A stretch of DNA of 64,000 bases, from NCBI GenBank assembly GCA_034008185.1, contig CM067081.1, positions 86,324,765-86,388,764 of the forward strand. The letters run 5' to 3'. The stretch comes from Gorsachius magnificus. Taxonomy: Eukaryota; Chordata; Aves; Pelecaniformes; Ardeidae. The notes below the pieces were generated by a model. It saw only the letters and a list, made by a program, of their open reading frames with translations. It was not told where the DNA came from and did no database searches. A program made the position numbers and the translations under genes. Below, piece by piece: positions 1 to 12,700 of this stretch (positions are counted from its first letter, which is position 1; each line of letters starts with the position of its first letter).

Positions 1-283
1 AAATGAAAATATACTGTTGGATAATATACAGAACCTGTTATGCTGGACCAAAACAGTTTTCCACCTCATTTCATACCCCACACTCTGTCAGATCTGCATG
101 TCTGACAGCTTGCAACTTGTTTCAAGGTATCTTGAAACAGGTCTGTGGTGCTATCAGTACAGCAAAAGAGATTACCCTCAAGGCTGTAGCACTGACTTCT
201 ATTTTTCTCACCCAGTATCAAATATATTAGCTTCCCCACCCTCCCTAGCCCCCATTTAAAGCCACAGTAGGGTGAATCACACA

Positions 284-445
284 AATGCAGGTTGGCAGGG
301 ACCTCTGGAGGTCATCTAATAGAATCCCCTGCTCAGATCCAGAACATCTCCCAGTACTAGACCATGGCAGCCTTGGCTTTGTCTGAAAATCTGAGTCTTT
401 TAAACCTCCAAGGATGGAGATGCCACAGCCTCTCTGCGCAGGGAA
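284..445 (-). mobile_element. CR1 3'-end fragment, old
   Basis: The plus strand reads GGTTGGCAGGGACCTCTGGA, followed by GGTCATCTAATAGAATCCCCTGCT and, after a diverged stretch, AACCTCCAAGGATGGAGATG and CACAGCCTCTCTG. These are the reverse complement of the CR1 3' UTR. The copy is diverged and the terminal octamers are not clear. It lies in an intron of MAP3K15 (same strand as the gene). Confidence 0.8.
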
Positions 446-3400
446 AGCTGAAGAACTGTGTGTTATGATGTACAGTCGTGAGAAGGAAGGCAGAAAATGT
501 TCTCTTTATGCAGTAAACTGGTGCACCAGGTGAAACTGATTCTGCAAAGCAAATCCCCCGAATATGAAGTTTTATGAGCCAGAGCAGAATCCCAATAGTC
601 TGCTATAGAAAGGACCCTACCTTAAACAAGTCTGCATACCCATACAGTGAAAAATATTGAGTCACTCTTCATGGTTTGTCTGGGTTTGGGGGATGCAGTT
701 GTTAAAATCACTAATCGCAATTTGAGAATTCTTTCAAAACAGAGCTTTATGTTTACAAAATATATTTTAATGGTAAATGGGCTAGAAAAAAAGAGTACTA
801 CTACAGTTTATTCAGAAACTGTATTAAAACAAAGCACATACCATGGGAGAGCTGGTAATACTACTGGTTTTTTTCCACTGTTTTTTTTGTTAGTACATTT
901 TAGTTCCCTCCCTACAAATCTTGCCTTGCTAAAACTTGCACAGCAACCAAACAGAAAAGATCAGCCTAAATTATGTGAACACAATAACTGGAAAAGCTAC
1001 TGCCAATGAGGAAAGAGATCTTCACGTAACTTCCAAATACTAGGGCAATTATGAAAATATCCTAGTGCTCAGTGAAACACCGCCAAAATCCTACAACGAG
1101 CAAAATACTAGGAATTAAAAGGAAATGGATGGAGAGTAAAAATTAAAAATATCCTGCCTTTTTACAAATACCCAGCACTCTAATCTTCAGCACTGTGTAC
1201 GGTTTTTAGGCTGTATTTGAAAAAGAAATTAAAATATTAAGATTAGGGAAAAAAAAAATCAAAGAAGGGAGAGAAGAACAATCAGTGGCATGGAATGGTT
1301 TCTGTATGGAGAAACTTCAATAAACTAAGGTTTTTCCAACAGAAACAACTATACAGATAATTTTTTTACCAAGAAAGGTTGTCCTGCAGGTCACCTTTAC
1401 AGCCTCTGATCTCTTCCTCTAAATTACCAGTGTTCTATTGCCAGTTTAGTTTTGCCTGGTAGTCTGCATCCTCCAGAAACTGCTCACCGATTCACCTGCC
1501 AATTGGCTCATGTCGCCATGTGATTTATCTGCTTACTCTACCATGCTTCTTTAATTGCAGAAGCAGTCTTCTCGCTTCCCTGTCTACGCAAGCCTCTTTT
1601 ACCTGTCTCCCTATCCTGCCGCACTATCCACTCCTCCTTTACCTCTTGATCACTCCGAGGGGCTACAAATCTGATGAAAACAGTTTAGCACATAATAAAA
1701 CTAAATTTTTAAGCATGGGAATATAAAGGCACATACTGAATAAGCAGAACTGAGTTACAATCAAGTTATGATGCAACTTCAGTTTTGTACCACATGTTCT
1801 AATTTATTGCTCTCCACCCCATCCTGCTGTCATATTCTGTTTTAGCTTGGGACTGAAGTCGGACATGCTTATTCATGAGAGGTATTCAATTCAAAACCTT
1901 TCCTCTGAAGCCAAGAGATGACTTGTAAAATGAGGCAATATCGCTTCTTCCAAAAAGCAGGATACATTTAAAAGTTTTCTACAGCTAAGTTATGAAAGGA
2001 TTTTTTCCATCCCTCCCTGCCCCATCCCCACTTCTCCACTCTCTCTTCTCCCTCTCAGAAAGAAGGTCCTGTTCCACAACTTAGCAACTTCAGTCACCAG
2101 AACTGTGGCTTGGATTTAGAAGCCCAGAGGTACTCTATGCTGCTAGAGACACATTTGCTTGTTCCCAGGGGAGAACAGCTACACCACCAAGCAGTAAGTC
2201 CTAAAGGATGCACTCATGATCTCTACTTGTGTTGTAGGCACAGCATCCTCCTTAGCTATTGATAGTTAAGGGATCTGAGACATCCCTAGATTAAAAATTC
2301 ATAAACTGCTAGTAGCACCAGAAACACCCCCTTTGCATATCAGTCCTGTCGCCATCCGCCACACCCACAATTCTCTAGGCCTCTCTGCCTCTGAAGCTCA
2401 AGAATAATTTCTCAAGGTTTGCTTCAGTTTGTTCAGGTTTTCTCTGAATTTGCACTAATGGAGGGAGGTTACAAAAACAGTGATCAATCATCATTTGCAG
2501 AAAGCAGAATCTCTTTACAAATCTATCCTCCTTTTCCCTTCCCAAATTTACTTGACAAACACAAAAATTTCTATTGCTCTCTCAGGAAGTCCCCAAACCA
2601 CAAGTTGGTGGAAGTAGTGGGAGTATTTAGGGAGATTTATCACTATATATTTTCCTGTCTCCATACTCTTCCCCAGATATCTGCTATTGACCACTGTCAA
2701 AGATTGGAATCTAGATGAGAAAGAACTATGCCCTGAACCAGTATGGCCATCCTTATGCTGCTTCTCTCCCCTAGCTCTCAAACATCATCCAGAAATCTTA
2801 TTCATATCACAGCCTCTTACCTGGAATAAGACTGCCTTACAGCAAAAAACAAATTCTCTTTTTTTTCTTTTAGATTTCATGGCTTCACACTTCTTTCTTC
2901 CCCCTCAAATCCATTCTTTTCTCTGAATCCTTCTCTCCACTGCAGTCATTATAAGAAGTCCTAGTTTCAAATATCCCTAAACCAAAAACTCTTCATTCTC
3001 CAAAGGCTGGTTTTACCAGCTTTAAAGCATCGGCATGGTTAAGGAGCCAGAACTACACTCAGTGAAACAAGCCTTTGTCCAACAAGATTAACAGGAACAG
3101 TGTGGATTTCGCTGGGACAAGAATTAGCTCACTCTGTAAGTAACAGCTGATACAGTCTTTTTTTTCACCTTTTTTTCACATCTTCCCCTGTATGGCTTGT
3201 TTCCATCTGTCTAGCTGGAGAAGCCTATATACTATAGAAAACCCTACGTCAGTGAAAAGTAATTTGCTTAAAGGAATCCACCCTTGGTTTCCTCTGTATT
3301 TCATGTTGACTTACTGATATGATCTTCTCGTATTATTTCAAGGCCTCTATAAGCAAATAGATTTCTTGAAGAGCAATGCACAGGGGAATAAATCAAACCA

Positions 3401-5677
3401 TAAAAAACAATTCTGAAAACATTTCCCATAGAGTAGTACATTCAAAAAAGACTAACCTGTTTTTTGCAGTGTATTCCTATATGAATCCCATTTATCTTCT
3501 GATTTCAGCCTTGAAGCAGCTATCAATAGCTTACTGCACATGGTATGATTGAAAAAAAAAAAACAACCCTGATCTCACTGCCACATTGCTGAGGAAATGT
3601 CAGTGAGACAACTTAATCGGTTAATATAAATACAACCATTCATAAAATAACTGGTTTTCATACATGATACTGTGTTCATCTATTATTGTGTACAATACAC
3701 CTTTGCTTAGGGTAATGATATGTAACTAATATGTATTTTGAATTTTCTTGCATAAAAATAGGACAGTCAGTTAAATACGCCTTAATAACTCCATAGCAGA
3801 TGACCTGAACTGCTGCTAACCATACAGAAATCCACAGTGAAATAGATCTAAGAAAATTCTTAATTATTGAGGAATATAACAATTACTTTGAATTAGAGTT
3901 ATTACACTTGCCCTTTTTAAGGAATTTTTAACCTTCAGTATTTGAAACAGTGAATGAAGAAAAACAGGACCCTAAACTGGGCTTTGAGACTAGAAATAAA
4001 TTTGCAAGTCTCCAGTTCGATATGACAGTGAAAATAACAGCTTCCCCCCCCATACACTTCAGGTGCTTCATGCAAGCCCCTCATATAAAATGACGAGCCC
4101 CATGGTGTGTTTTTTACTAAATCTGAGTAATCATGGAACAGAACATTTTAAATAACCCAGCGTTTTTCAATGGGAATAATTTCCTATGACTACTATTATT
4201 CACAATTACTAGTGATTTTCTGCTTGCACCCTGTTACGCCCTTCACTTGCTAATTGCGGTTTTTTATTATTGTATTGGAATATGTTGCTTGTTAAAACAC
4301 AACATGCTGAGTTAAATAATAGTGACTGCAGCTGCCCCCATCTTCAATGTAAGTGAAGATAGAACCGCCTTGGAAAAAGACTGAAGTCTTCACAGCTCTG
4401 GCCTCATGCCAGGGCTGGGTTTGGTTTTAAAGTCTGCTCTGTTTTGAACAGAATTTGGCATACCCTTTTGGCCTCTTTGCAAGCTTACGGAACTTGATAA
4501 CTCCAGTCCTGGTAAATAAGGCCAACTGGAAAATACTCAAACATAAGTGTACTGCAAACCATCAAAAACTTTGCTATGCAGCCCTGAATTAGTGAAGTAG
4601 ATCCTAAGCAAACAGCCAGCTGACAAGCACACTTAGCATTTGAATTAACTGTAACTACCTGTACTATATCTAGCTACTGTATATATACTACAGCCACAGG
4701 AAATAAAACAATACTTTTAGATAATTTGAGGCAATATAAAACACAGAATAGGAAATGGTTCATTTTATTCTAAAATGATTGAATAAGAGAAGAAATTTTA
4801 TCAACTTTTTTTTTTTTAAATACAGTATCACAGTTAATTGCTTTCTACAAAAGACTTGGTAGAAAACAATAGTAGGTTTTTAAAAAAAAAAACACTTTAA
4901 TATCTTTTTTTACTGTTTGGTCTGGGTTTTTCCCAGATGGATCAAAAATTTAACCATTGCTTATAATTAATCAACGATACTTTAAAACATTGAAATACTA
5001 TGATTCCAAACACAAAAGACATGATTATATGCACATATAATAAAGCACATGACATCACTTTATATGTCCATCTCCCTTGAGAAAAATCAGAGTTTTTTAA
5101 TTAAAAAGAAGGGGAAAAAAAAAGCTGGAGAACTAGTTTTAACACCATGCCATACATATAGGTAGTATTTCTACCTTCTTTTCATTAATGAAGACAGACA
5201 TTACACTAGGTATTCAGGCAAATACTTATTGGAGGGGTAAGTGGATGTGGTCACATGTTCAGATTCTATAAGATATCAAATCCCAGGGTGAAAGCTTCCA
5301 CAGAAAAAGGATCATGAACCAGCTCCTCTGTGTGTGAATCTAGAAATTCATCAATAAAAGCACTTGGCAGACCTCAGCTATGGGAGCAGTACACGAAAGA
5401 GCTCATCTGGCAAGAGCCAGGTCCTGAGGCTAGCAGCATTAACTTAAGTCAGTCCCAAGAACTATAGCTGTAATTCACACAGGAAAGCAGAGTGGACAAA
5501 AGCAACAAATAGAGTGACATGCAAACCATGGCACAACACACAGGAACATTCTTTAAAACTGCAAACCCCTCAAAATTCTAGGAAAAAAACCCAGAAATTC
5601 GGGGCATCGTTACAACATAAATTCAGGCCCTGTATGTATACTTGCCAATGTAAAATTAAACTGTGTGATCAAGGCTC

Positions 5678-5710
5678 TGTGTGTGTGTGTCTGTGTGTGT
5701 GTGTGTGTGT
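5678..5710. repeat. (TG)n microsatellite
   Basis: TG dinucleotides over 33 bases with one C interruption at 5691, followed by a T/G-rich stretch. Lies in a MAP3K15 intron. Confidence 0.97.
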
Positions 5711-7652
5711 AGTTTTTGTTTTGTTTGTTCTTTTGTTTAAAGGAAACATGACTACTGGTCATCTCATACAAGAGTTGTAAAATCAGGTGGGAACTTATAC
5801 CTAAAGATGTGTTCCATCCTATGGCTAAATTAAGATACAATCAGACCTAAATCTTAGCTGGGAGGCAACAAGGAACAACATCTTAAACCAACCCACATCT
5901 GCATAGAAGACAGCACTCTCTGCTCTGCTTGTGCGTGGAGTCAAAATTAACTAGCTCCAGACACTGGTGGAGGAATGGCCTTTTGCTCCCTAGGACTTCT
6001 GAACAAGCAGCCAGGAGGGTGACCTACTTAGATAGTCCAGGCTTGGAAACAAGCACAAGCCTGTCATTGCAAACATCCATTATTAGCCTCTATCTTGTTA
6101 GACATATTATTATTGATGATTATTGAATGATACTGAATGACTGTTAGACATAAGAGATGACAAATCTAAGATGCTCTCAACGGCTTGCTCTGAGATGGGA
6201 ACCAGGGAGGAAGATAGTGATCTAGGAGACGGGCTGTGCTACGTGAATCAGGGACCAGAAATCAGCATGAAAATGTCTGCCTCCCCCACATAGAGTAATG
6301 GTAAGCGCTTTAGTACATTTCTGCACAGTACTTTGCAAGCAGGCCCAGGATTGCTTTGCTCATGATCCAAGCCAGGTCAGACCCAGGATGGCTCTGAACC
6401 AGAAGACAATGCAGCTAGGCTGGAACAGTGCTGAGGTTAAAGTAAAACATCCCTGTCCCGTCCCTTAGCTCAACTTGTTAACTTGGACCCAGAACTGCAC
6501 ACACCTGTGGTTCGGATTGGGCTTGTGTCCACCTGACATACCAGCAAAGACCCAAGGCCCCCAGAAGCAATCCTCCACCACTTGCCTGCCACATCCCTAG
6601 CTCTATGCAGTACTAGAATAACACTGGCTTGAAAATGCTAAGTGAAACTAATTGCCAACACTACTCAGTTACAGAGTCCAAGAGGAAATAAATGAATTAC
6701 TTTCTCTGTTGATTATGATCACAGTTCTGGCACACCTTCATAATGAAATTAAGCAAACATTAACTTCTGCAGGGTCAGATGTTCTTACAGCTGCTAATTC
6801 TGTTTTGCTTATGATGTATTTTGTTCCTGGTAGGCTCAATCAGTTGTACTGAGCAACATTAATACTTCTCTGTATGCTGAAATTAATAGCATATTAAGTG
6901 AAAACATTGTTCTATATTCTTATGAATAGATTCTGATAGAACTCACTAAAAATAAATCGGTTTTAGAACAGAAAAAATAAGTCATTCAAAAATCCCTTGG
7001 AAGTAAGATGCTAAAGGCAACGCTTTAGGGGTTGTTTAGAACTAAGCAGACTTGTTCTGAAGATGTTCAAGTCTTAACTTTTTACTTTTGCCCATCGTTT
7101 TGTTTCAACAAGGCAAAAACATCTGTAGAAGGTAAATTCTGCATTGTTACTGGTCTTTATTTCTGAAAAAACTTTTCCATAGGAATGCTTAAACTGTTCC
7201 CAGAACACAAGGAGAGTCACGTTGGGTCAGGCTAGTGATTGATTTAATGAAACCTGTTGATGGGGAAAGCAAGTTCATGAGCAATTAATTTTGTCTTGCC
7301 TTACAAGGGCAGTATTGGCATTGCCATAACAGAAGATTTAATGGCATGAGGTCCACATGCTGCTCAAACTACAAAGAATTTGAAGACAAAGAGAGTAAAG
7401 GAGCTTGACAAATTTATTATGTGTGACCCTAGCATTATTCTTACTGGCAAATTTAAACAACTCGAGTTAAATTCCTGAAATAATAAAAAGTTGGGCAAAT
7501 TTCTTCTGAAAATTAGGGCCAAATTCTTTTTGTTGAAACCACTGCTCAAAACATCAGTACGATATCTTAAGGAGACTTGAATTTCAGAAGCTTTATAAGA
7601 TCAAGTCTGCAATTTTTAAAGGTGGGGGGGAAAAAAGGTGGTAAACCGTAAC

Positions 7653-7707
7653 ATTCAGTAATAACAATAATAACTATAATATTCAATAATGACAATAATA
7701 ACTATAC
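7653..7707. repeat. 28/27-bp imperfect tandem duplication
   Basis: Two adjacent copies beginning ATTCAGTAATAACAATAATA and ATTCAATAATGACAATAATA, differing at a few positions. AT-rich intronic sequence. Confidence 0.9.
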
Positions 7708-8181
7708 AGCTAGGAATACGGTTTATAATTTACATAATTTAATTAAAGAAATGTTAAAACACTAGCTTCTACTTTAAAATACTGCCTTGTGTGATACATT
7801 AAAAATTTTATACCAGAAGTGCATTTTTTCCTTTTATTTTAAGCAGCCTAATGGGAAAATTATCTCTCATTAGGTGTGATAAATACCAGAGCAAACTGCA
7901 AGCTATTAAATGGATTCTCTCTGTCTTCATATATTCAGATCAAGATTTTCTGAAAGATACGCTTCAGCAAAACAAGTTAACAGACTCAGTAAATGGTTAA
8001 TCAGCTAAGATTTAATGGTCTATGATATCAGGAGTGGAGAATCAAGATACCCAGTGTTCACTTCCAGTCTTAAAAAACAAAAAAACCTACACAAACTGAA
8101 TTATATGTAGGAACTATATTCATGTATTTGGTATCAGGAGGTAAGCATTAATAATTTATCCTTATTATTATTAAAAAGGCT

Positions 8182-8211
8182 TCGTCATCATCTACATCGT
8201 CATCATCTACA
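8182..8211. repeat. Perfect 15-bp tandem duplication
   Basis: TCGTCATCATCTACA occurs twice, back to back. It keeps a CpG in each copy in AT-rich intronic sequence, suggesting a recent duplication. Confidence 0.95.
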
Positions 8212-9615
8212 TTTGGGTTAAGGTTCCAAACAAGGGTCTAGTTATCTTTTTCTTTGAGAGACTTGGGCATTGTCTGGCAACTGGTATGTTCTTCTCACAG
8301 AGGTAATTCTCATTGTAATCAATTCACTTCCCCGAACTTACTGGTTTTCTTTTCTTTTTTAATAAAAAGGCATTCTAAATAGGTTTAATTCCAGCCTTCA
8401 AAAGCATCACTAGAGCTAGCTGTCATAAAAGCATGGAGATGAGAAATATGCGCAGTACCAGTCACACCTATGCTGCAATATATTCTGTATTACTCACTAC
8501 TACATTCTTTCAAAGATCACTACAAGCTATGTGCCACTGCATCACTCAGATGATCACTCAGCCTATTAATAAACCACTGGATCCTTTTCAAAAATCACTG
8601 TTTTCTGTGAACTTTCCTGTTGGCGTGTACTGCATTCTTTGTTCCTGTGTGTATGTCCTTGTATACAGTTGCATGGGAATTTTTTTTTTTTTTTTGTAGA
8701 GAACAGTCTATAAAACGCTGTGAGAAGAATGTGCTTTGAAACAGAACTGAAGCAGTGATATCCAGTATTTTTCTGAGTAATGATTTTGCATTTACTCCTA
8801 AGCAACAGACTTACTACCACTTTCCATAAAATGTCACAGGAACTGCTTTTCTAGATCTATTAATAAGTTCTTAATCCCTTTGACATACGTCATCTTGACG
8901 CTGCCCAGTGCTAATTTTTAGTTTGCAGGTCACAATTTCTAGTAGCACGTGAATTGCATCTAATCAGTTACTTTTATTATTACATGTGATTTTATTTGCG
9001 TAAGATCTATCTTGTACATTACAGTCTTAATATATTCTTTAGAAATTAAGTAACTGTTATACATAGGCACTGCAGAAATCTGTAGCTAACTAGGAGAGTT
9101 CAACAATATTTCTGTGCTAATCTAGCAACATGCCCATAGGTCCAGCTCACCTTTCAGCCTTTCAAGGAAACTGTATCATGAATGTGTATTCATGGATCAA
9201 GCAGTGCTTGTTACCTATTACTCTAATAACTCACCTGTAACTCTGTTATGTTAAACTTTTCAAGACGTTCAGAATAATTAGTGACTCAAAATAAACAACC
9301 TCAGCCTGACCAAGAACCCATTGGTATCATCGGAGTCTTTCACAATTACTCAGGTGGCCTTTGGAACAGATCTACTCTCATCAGGTTGTTGACAAAATTA
9401 TGGTTGTTGGAAAACAATGATTTCAGGAAAACAATTATTTCAAAAGTTACAAGCTGTCCTGGTGCACAGGAAGTATGGGATTAAGGAAAGATGACTGGTG
9501 AATATCAGTGTGTGCAGAAAGGGAAAAGACTTTGACATTATCTGCACTATAAGTTTCTATATAAGACCATACGGAACAGCAATAAAATGAAACAACCTCA
9601 ATCGATCATTCTTAC

Positions 9616-9722
9616 CGATTTAATGCAAAAGCATAATGAAATTTAATGTTGTGTTGATCAGCCAGGTCACAGGTAGGAAGCATTTCTAGTGTTTCTACCA
9701 GCTTCACCATAGCATCATAGTC
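9616..9722 (-). CDS. MAP3K15: MAP3K15 exon 6
   Basis: 107 bases, acceptor TTCATCCCAG|GACTATG and donor AAATCG|GTAAGA. It starts in phase 0 and ends in phase 2 (CG of an Arg codon). It encodes [20 protein letters not shown] followed by [15 protein letters not shown], part of the TPR-like TRAF-binding region. The next family exon (an RNSTGD-type continuation) was not found between 1 and 9615, so it probably lies outside the window. The acceptor is preceded by an extremely long polypyrimidine run derived from a simple repeat. Confidence 0.96.
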
Positions 9723-12700
9723 CTGGGATGAATTGGGGGGGGGAAAAAAAAAAAAAAAAAAAAAAGAAAGAAAGAAAATGAAAGCAGAGGAAAGCATCAC
9801 TAAACTAAAATGTATCATGACTGCTAGACAGTATCTCAGGTGGCTGTTCCTAGAAAAGTCAGTGAAACAGCCACAAAGTCTGTGAAAGGAATTAAACAGG
9901 GATTTTGTCTATCCATGTCAGTACTTGCCTCTTCCTCACCTCAATGCCACTGCCCAAATTAGTGAATCCCTCTAGCCAGTTTGATTGATTACACACACAG
10001 CCCAGGATGAAGAGGGGCTGAAGTCTGGCTCTTTCAGGCCTTATTAAGGACTTCTGATGAATGACACTTTATCAGGTCCATGGGCAGACTCAAGCACAGT
10101 TCATTCTGCAGTATGTCAGCCAGTTGTGCATTCATTTTGTTTTCTCAGGGGTAATCTGCATATACATTGCTGAAGAGGCCAGTTTACTGACATCACAAAT
10201 GGCCTCACATTTACTTGATTTTTTTGTTCAAAACATGTTTTGAGATGATTACATTTCTCAAGGGAGAAGACCTTTCAAAAGAATGCAAATGATCACCAGA
10301 GGCAATCAAAATGAAGTTGGATAAAGTGCTGCAGGAAAATACGCGTCTCAGAACGGAAAGTTGGGTAATGCAGGATGACGTGGTCACCCACTGCGCTCAC
10401 GACCCATTTATACTTACGAAATAACCCACTTAGCTTCTGATGGAAAAAAATCTCCATAGAATGGTTGGAAGTATATTTTAAAAGGGACGTCAAACACACA
10501 GACTGTCATTTTGGAAATACAGCACGCAGACTATGTTTTAGCAAAAGCAGAACTTATTTAAAAACTAAGATCAAGGAAAAAAGTGCAGTTATATTTTAAA
10601 AACAAATTAATGTTTCTTTGAATGATAGTTTTCAACTTTTGCACCTCTGGTCAATACAATGGTCACAACAAATACATTTTCTTAATTTCTAAATATGTTT
10701 GGGGGACAAGGGAAGAAAGGGAGGGAAAGGAAAAGCAAACATCTTGCTTCAGTAGGGAATTTATTTTTTTTTTAAGGAGGTAAAAAATGACTAAAAACAA
10801 AGGAGGAGAGCTCAGGAAGTCACCTCACCTGTGTCTCTTGTTCATAGGCAAAATAAATAAGAGTCTAAACCCCTTAAGTTGCCCAACAGAAAGTCAAACT
10901 GCTAAACAATATAACAATTTAGTGTCAGCTTTGAATCACTGTTTAACAAACAATGAAGTACAGAAGAACAAACAAGAGCCAAAATCCCTTGGTAAAATAA
11001 TCTTCCTTAGTCTTTACGAACATACCTGAATATCTCTGTAAGAAAGAAGCAGGTTTATGACAATGTCAGAAGTCAGCACTTCAGTATTATCCATGCGAAG
11101 CTTAATCCTGGCCAGCTCCTTAGCCAGTTCATCTCCTTGATACTTCTCTCTAGCTTTTCTAATATCATTTAGCATCGTTTCTTTATAATAGGCACTAGAG
11201 AAATAAAAGATAGACATATGGGAAGACGACTGTTAGATATTTCTTACGAGACATGGTTCTATTTCTAATAAAAAGCATAATTTCTAATAAAAAGTATCAT
11301 TTCCAGAGGGTGAGGTGCACATGAAATGTTTCCATGTTTTTCCACTCATTATAAATATTGCAACTTGCCCCACCTCAGACTGTGAGGCTATGTATCAATA
11401 CACTTATAACCAGGATTGTGAGATAATTTTATCAACACAGTAAAACCGGACAGTTCTTTGCCCCATTACTGACCATGACAGATGTGGTACTTTGTATGCC
11501 AAAGGCAACAGCAATTGGGAGAATAAAGTGACACAGAGAGGAAAGACCAGTGTGATGTAAAGAGGAGGTACATGATTTTATCATGAAATAAAGAAACTAA
11601 ACCAAAAACAAACCACCAAAGCTGATATAGTTGCAACCTGTTTGATGAACATAATACATAATGTGGGCAGGATCTATGTAAAAGCCCCCAGTAAGTGCAT
11701 CTTATTTACACTGACATCAGTGCACAATGCAATGCTACACATTTTATGATACAAAAAATAGATGGTAAGTTTATTTGGAAGTTAGCAGTTCTCACCTGAC
11801 AGACACTCAAGTGCATACGATGCCTTTTTTGTTTACAAACGAGTATTGCAAAGTACTCAATTTTGCTCAGCATAAGCCCTACACATAGCAAAGAAAACTA
11901 AGTTCTCCATCTAATACACATTTTATCTTACATATAACGAGTAAGATACTTTTGTAATGCAAAGCAGCACGGTCACAGTAAGCACTATCGGAAAACTTTT
12001 AATAGTTGTTTTACTGTCAGTGGATGTTAGGCCTAATTCACCATGGATTTCCAATCTCAGGAATACCAGGCTAACGATAATGAGTCCTTGTGCTAACCAA
12101 ACCAAAGGGGGACACCAGGTAATGTTTTTCAAAAGTATCCAAGTGACTTAGGAATAGGAATCTCACTTTCAAGAATGATGCAACAGTTAACCTCTTCACA
12201 CCTATTCAAGGTTTTGGCAGGAATGAGGGATCATCTAGCTACATCTTCCCCTCCACAGGGATCTACCACAACAGAGTCTAATTCTGCAGCTGTACAATAC
12301 TCAGGCACTTGAGCCTGAAAATGGGAGTGCGAAAAGAGGCTTTACTGCAGGACTTCACAATTATCAAGCCAAAATCACCCACAACCCTGGTCATAAATGT
12401 CAGAGACAAAGTATACAGGCAGCTTTGGAGACCTGGTGCCCAGAACACCATTTGACAATGACACAAATGCTGAGCGGTACCAAAATTTACTACCACCAGC
12501 ACCAACTGTGCTACTAGTTTCACGAGTCCACGCTGCTGAGCACAGCTCTCCTGTATGCTGACCAGCTTTACTGAGTTTCTGTCCCTCCTCTTGTCCCTTT
12601 CCTCAAAGTGGGCCTGTGTTGCCTGCATGTAGCCTCCCTTCCAGGACTGCTTTGGAGAAGCAGGAGGCAGCCTGCATTTCTTCAGGCCAGCAATATCCCA

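Larger units (their letters stand above)
1..9615. other. MAP3K15 intronic sequence left of exon 6
   Basis: AT-rich sequence with no exon that I recognise on either strand. It holds the CR1 fragment at 284-445, the TG microsatellite and two tandem duplications listed separately. I searched by eye for the expected next ASK3 exon (an RIYKD-containing block) and did not find it. Short open frames are scattered on both strands and look random. Confidence 0.7.

Noticed and set aside
10293..10499. A 68-codon minus-strand open frame with retained CpGs and an internal GTAAGT.
   Set aside because: No ASK-family similarity, and exons 5 and 6 already join perfectly in phase without it.
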